From positions 1 to 8,556 of the forward strand of contig URWK01000047.1 of assembly GCA_900551505.1 (NCBI GenBank): 8,556 nt of DNA, read 5' to 3'. This DNA is from an uncultured Ruminococcus sp. (GTDB taxonomy: Bacteria > Bacillota > Clostridia > Oscillospirales > Ruminococcaceae). The position numbers were made by a program, and so were the translations under genes. The notes beneath the pieces are model-generated. The model did no database searches and was not told where the DNA came from. It worked only from the letters and a program-made list of their open reading frames with translations. Below, in pieces: positions 7,585 through 8,556 of the stretch (position 1 is its first letter; each line of letters begins with the position of its first letter).

Positions 7585-7690
7585 ATACCACAAAAAGCGG
7601 CATAAGTAAAGCGTTCTACTTTAATACAAGATGAATACCATAATGTAAATGATGGTGACAGAAGTTATATAATATATTTTTTATCTGTAC
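7585..7690. other. Divergent intergenic region between the two MATE genes
   Basis: The whole gene-free gap runs from 7542 to 7864. The part between the two promoters is AT-rich and shows no further gene or convincing operator. It could hold shared regulatory sites because both transporters are transcribed outward from it, but none is visible by eye. Confidence 0.5.
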
Positions 7691-7719
7691 TTGAATATCT
7701 TATTATATTATGCTATAAT
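7691..7719 (+). promoter_or_regulatory. Sigma-A promoter of the second MATE gene
   Basis: The -35 box TTGAAT (7691-7696), a 17-nt spacer and a perfect -10 TATAAT (7714-7719) with TGC directly before it form a strong extended -10 promoter. The expected start near 7726 leaves a leader of about 139 nt before ATG 7865, far longer than the leaders of the other genes here. Confidence 0.87.
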
Positions 7720-7735
7720 TAAAAGCAGTATATCA

Positions 7736-7763
7736 GTTGCCACCGGGTAACAGCGTTTAACGC
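7736..7763 (+). promoter_or_regulatory. Two small leader hairpins, candidate anti-terminator or aptamer part
   Basis: GTTGCC (7736-7741) pairs with GGTAAC (7746-7751) across the loop ACCG. Directly after it, GCGT (7753-7756) can pair with ACGC (7760-7763). The second hairpin uses the same AACGC bases that form the foot of the downstream terminator stem, so the two folds exclude each other. I do not recognise a known riboswitch class in it. Confidence 0.4.
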
Positions 7764-7818
7764 ATGGTTCTGTATCGTTAGGTCTTTGAAGATACAGAAA
7801 TCAGGCGTTTTTCTTTTT
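7759..7818 (+). terminator. Conditional terminator (attenuator) in the second MATE leader
   Basis: TTCTGTATC (7768-7776) and GATACAGAA (7791-7799) form a perfect 9-bp stem with a 14-nt loop. It continues through a bulged A7800 and three pairs (7765-7767 with 7801-7803), then an A-G mismatch, then AACGC (7759-7763) with GCGTT (7805-7809). The T-rich tract TTTTTCTTTTT follows at 7808-7818. It sits after the promoter and before the Shine-Dalgarno site of the same gene, so it should stop most transcripts unless relieved. Confidence 0.62.
7764..7781 (+). CDS. Possible five-codon leader peptide MVLYR
   Basis: ATG GTT CTG TAT CGT TAG lies inside the 5' arm and loop of the leader terminator. A ribosome paused on it would cover the arm and prevent the terminator stem, as in ribosome-mediated attenuation of antibiotic-resistance genes. 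No convincing Shine-Dalgarno site precedes it, only GGG about 17 nt upstream. An ORF this short arises easily by chance, so confidence is low. Confidence 0.25.
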   Translation: MVLYR

Positions 7819-7864
7819 GACTGAAAGCTACTGAAATATTCACAGTTTAAAAGGAGGATAAAAG

Positions 7865-8556
7865 ATGAATGAGAAAGGACTTTTAAAAGAGTTCGGAAAG
7901 TATGCATCGCTTAATGTATCGGGCATGATAGGGCTTTCATGCTATATATTAGCAGATACTTATTTTGTTGCGAAAGGACTTGGAAGCAATGGATTAACTG
8001 CCCTTAATATTGCCATTCCGGTATACAGTTTCATGAACGGAACTGGTTTGATGCTGGCGATGGGCGGGGCTACGAAATTTTCGATAGCGAAAGGAAACAA
8101 CAAGAAAGAGGCTGAACATTGGTTCACAGATACATTGATAACGGCTTCTTTTTTTATGGCTGTCCTTGTACTTGCAGGGATTTTCTTTTCGGGAGCAATT
8201 ACGGAACTGCTCGGAGCAGATGCGGAAGTATTTGACATGACAAAAATATATCTCAAAACGTTGCTGATATGTTCACCGTTTTTCATACTCAACAATATAG
8301 TTATCTGTTTCGTGAGAAATGACGGAAACCCAAAGCTTGCGACTACGGGAATGATTGTGGGAAGTTTCTCAAATGTTCTGCTTGACTGGGTATTTATCTT
8401 TGTGACAAAGTGGGGAATGTTCGGAGCTGTATTTGCCACCTGTCTTTCACCTGTAATAAGCCTTTTAATTCTTTCAATGCACTTTATCAGGAAGAAAAAC
8501 ACTTTCCGCATAATCAGAACGAAACCTGCTTTCAGCATAGCAAAATCTATATTGAC
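7865..8556 (+). CDS. Second MATE-family efflux transporter, C-terminus beyond the right edge
   Basis: An open frame of 230 codons begins at ATG 7865, 7 nt after a near-perfect Shine-Dalgarno site AAAGGAGG, and reaches the right edge without a stop. It shows the MATE N-terminal half: ILADTYFVAKGLGSNGLTAL (residues 28-47, with the family Asp at 31), PVYSFMNGTGLMLAMGGAT, and VRNDGNPKLATTGMIVGSFS (150-169), the loop between segments 4 and 5. Six hydrophobic segments are visible (about 12-35, 43-66, 91-115, 131-150, 161-180, 186-206). About half the usual 440-460 residues are present. It differs clearly from the divergent neighbour, so it is not a recent tandem copy. Expression is probably controlled by the leader at 7736-7818. 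The substrate is unknown. Confidence 0.93.
   Translation, partial: MNEKGLLKEFGKYASLNVSGMIGLSCYILADTYFVAKGLGSNGLTALNIAIPVYSFMNGTGLMLAMGGATKFSIAKGNNKKEAEHWFTDTLITASFFMAVLVLAGIFFSGAITELLGADAEVFDMTKIYLKTLLICSPFFILNNIVICFVRNDGNPKLATTGMIVGSFSNVLLDWVFIFVTKWGMFGAVFATCLSPVISLLILSMHFIRKKNTFRIIRTKPAFSIAKSIL

Noticed and set aside
7736..7820. Known riboswitch classes (guanidine, preQ1, purine, THF, c-di-GMP, fluoride) for the second MATE leader
   Set aside because: I compared remembered core motifs by eye and none fits. A covariance search would be decisive, so only a generic attenuator is called.
7719..7907. Minus-strand frame of 62 codons across the second MATE leader
   Set aside because: It is antisense to the promoter, attenuator and start of a clear MATE gene and has no ribosome binding site of its own.
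7960..8538. Minus-strand frame of 192 codons
   Set aside because: It is the antisense shadow of the second MATE gene, whose plus-strand frame shows clear family motifs and a strong Shine-Dalgarno site.
1..8556. CRISPR array, insertion sequence, tRNA, rRNA or attachment site
   Set aside because: No regularly spaced repeats, transposase motifs, cloverleaf or rRNA-like stretches were seen on either strand.

Overview
The window looks like the chromosome of an AT-rich, Gram-positive anaerobe of the Ruminococcus type (Clostridia, Oscillospiraceae). Two neighbouring secreted proteins carry type I dockerin modules, the calcium-binding plugs that dock enzymes onto cohesin-bearing scaffoldins of cellulosome-like complexes. 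The Shine-Dalgarno sites (AGAAAGGA, AAAGGAGG) and sigma-A promoters are typical Firmicutes signals. The genus is an inference; no rRNA or taxonomic marker is present.

Layout from left to right. (1) Positions 1-650, minus strand: the N-terminal 216 residues of an unrecognised exported protein running off the left edge. (2) Positions 651-1054: a gene-free stretch with that gene's strong promoter, a perfect 12-bp palindrome and the 17-bp-stem terminator of the next gene. (3) Positions 1055-4015, minus: a large secreted subtilisin-family (S8, lactocepin/C5a-peptidase-like) protease with a C-terminal dockerin. (4) Positions 4307-5947, minus: a secreted protein with its dockerin at the N-terminus, followed by about 450 residues that I cannot assign. 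(5) Positions 6201-7541, minus: a complete MATE-family efflux transporter. (6) From 7865, plus: a second MATE transporter running off the right edge, divergent from the first.

The three complete minus-strand genes each have their own promoter and intrinsic terminator, so they look monocistronic rather than an operon. The protease and the unknown dockerin protein probably act outside the cell on a scaffoldin, but no cohesin gene is visible. Their dockerins differ at the usual cohesin-recognition positions, so they may not share a docking partner.

The most interesting regulatory element is the roughly 140-nt leader of the second MATE gene. It holds a strong promoter, two small hairpins, a five-codon ORF (MVLYR) and a long hairpin followed by an 11-nt T-rich tract, all before the real Shine-Dalgarno site. 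This is the architecture of a conditional terminator (ribosome-mediated attenuation or a riboswitch) controlling a drug exporter. The most interesting protein is the unassigned C-terminal module of the N-terminal-dockerin protein.
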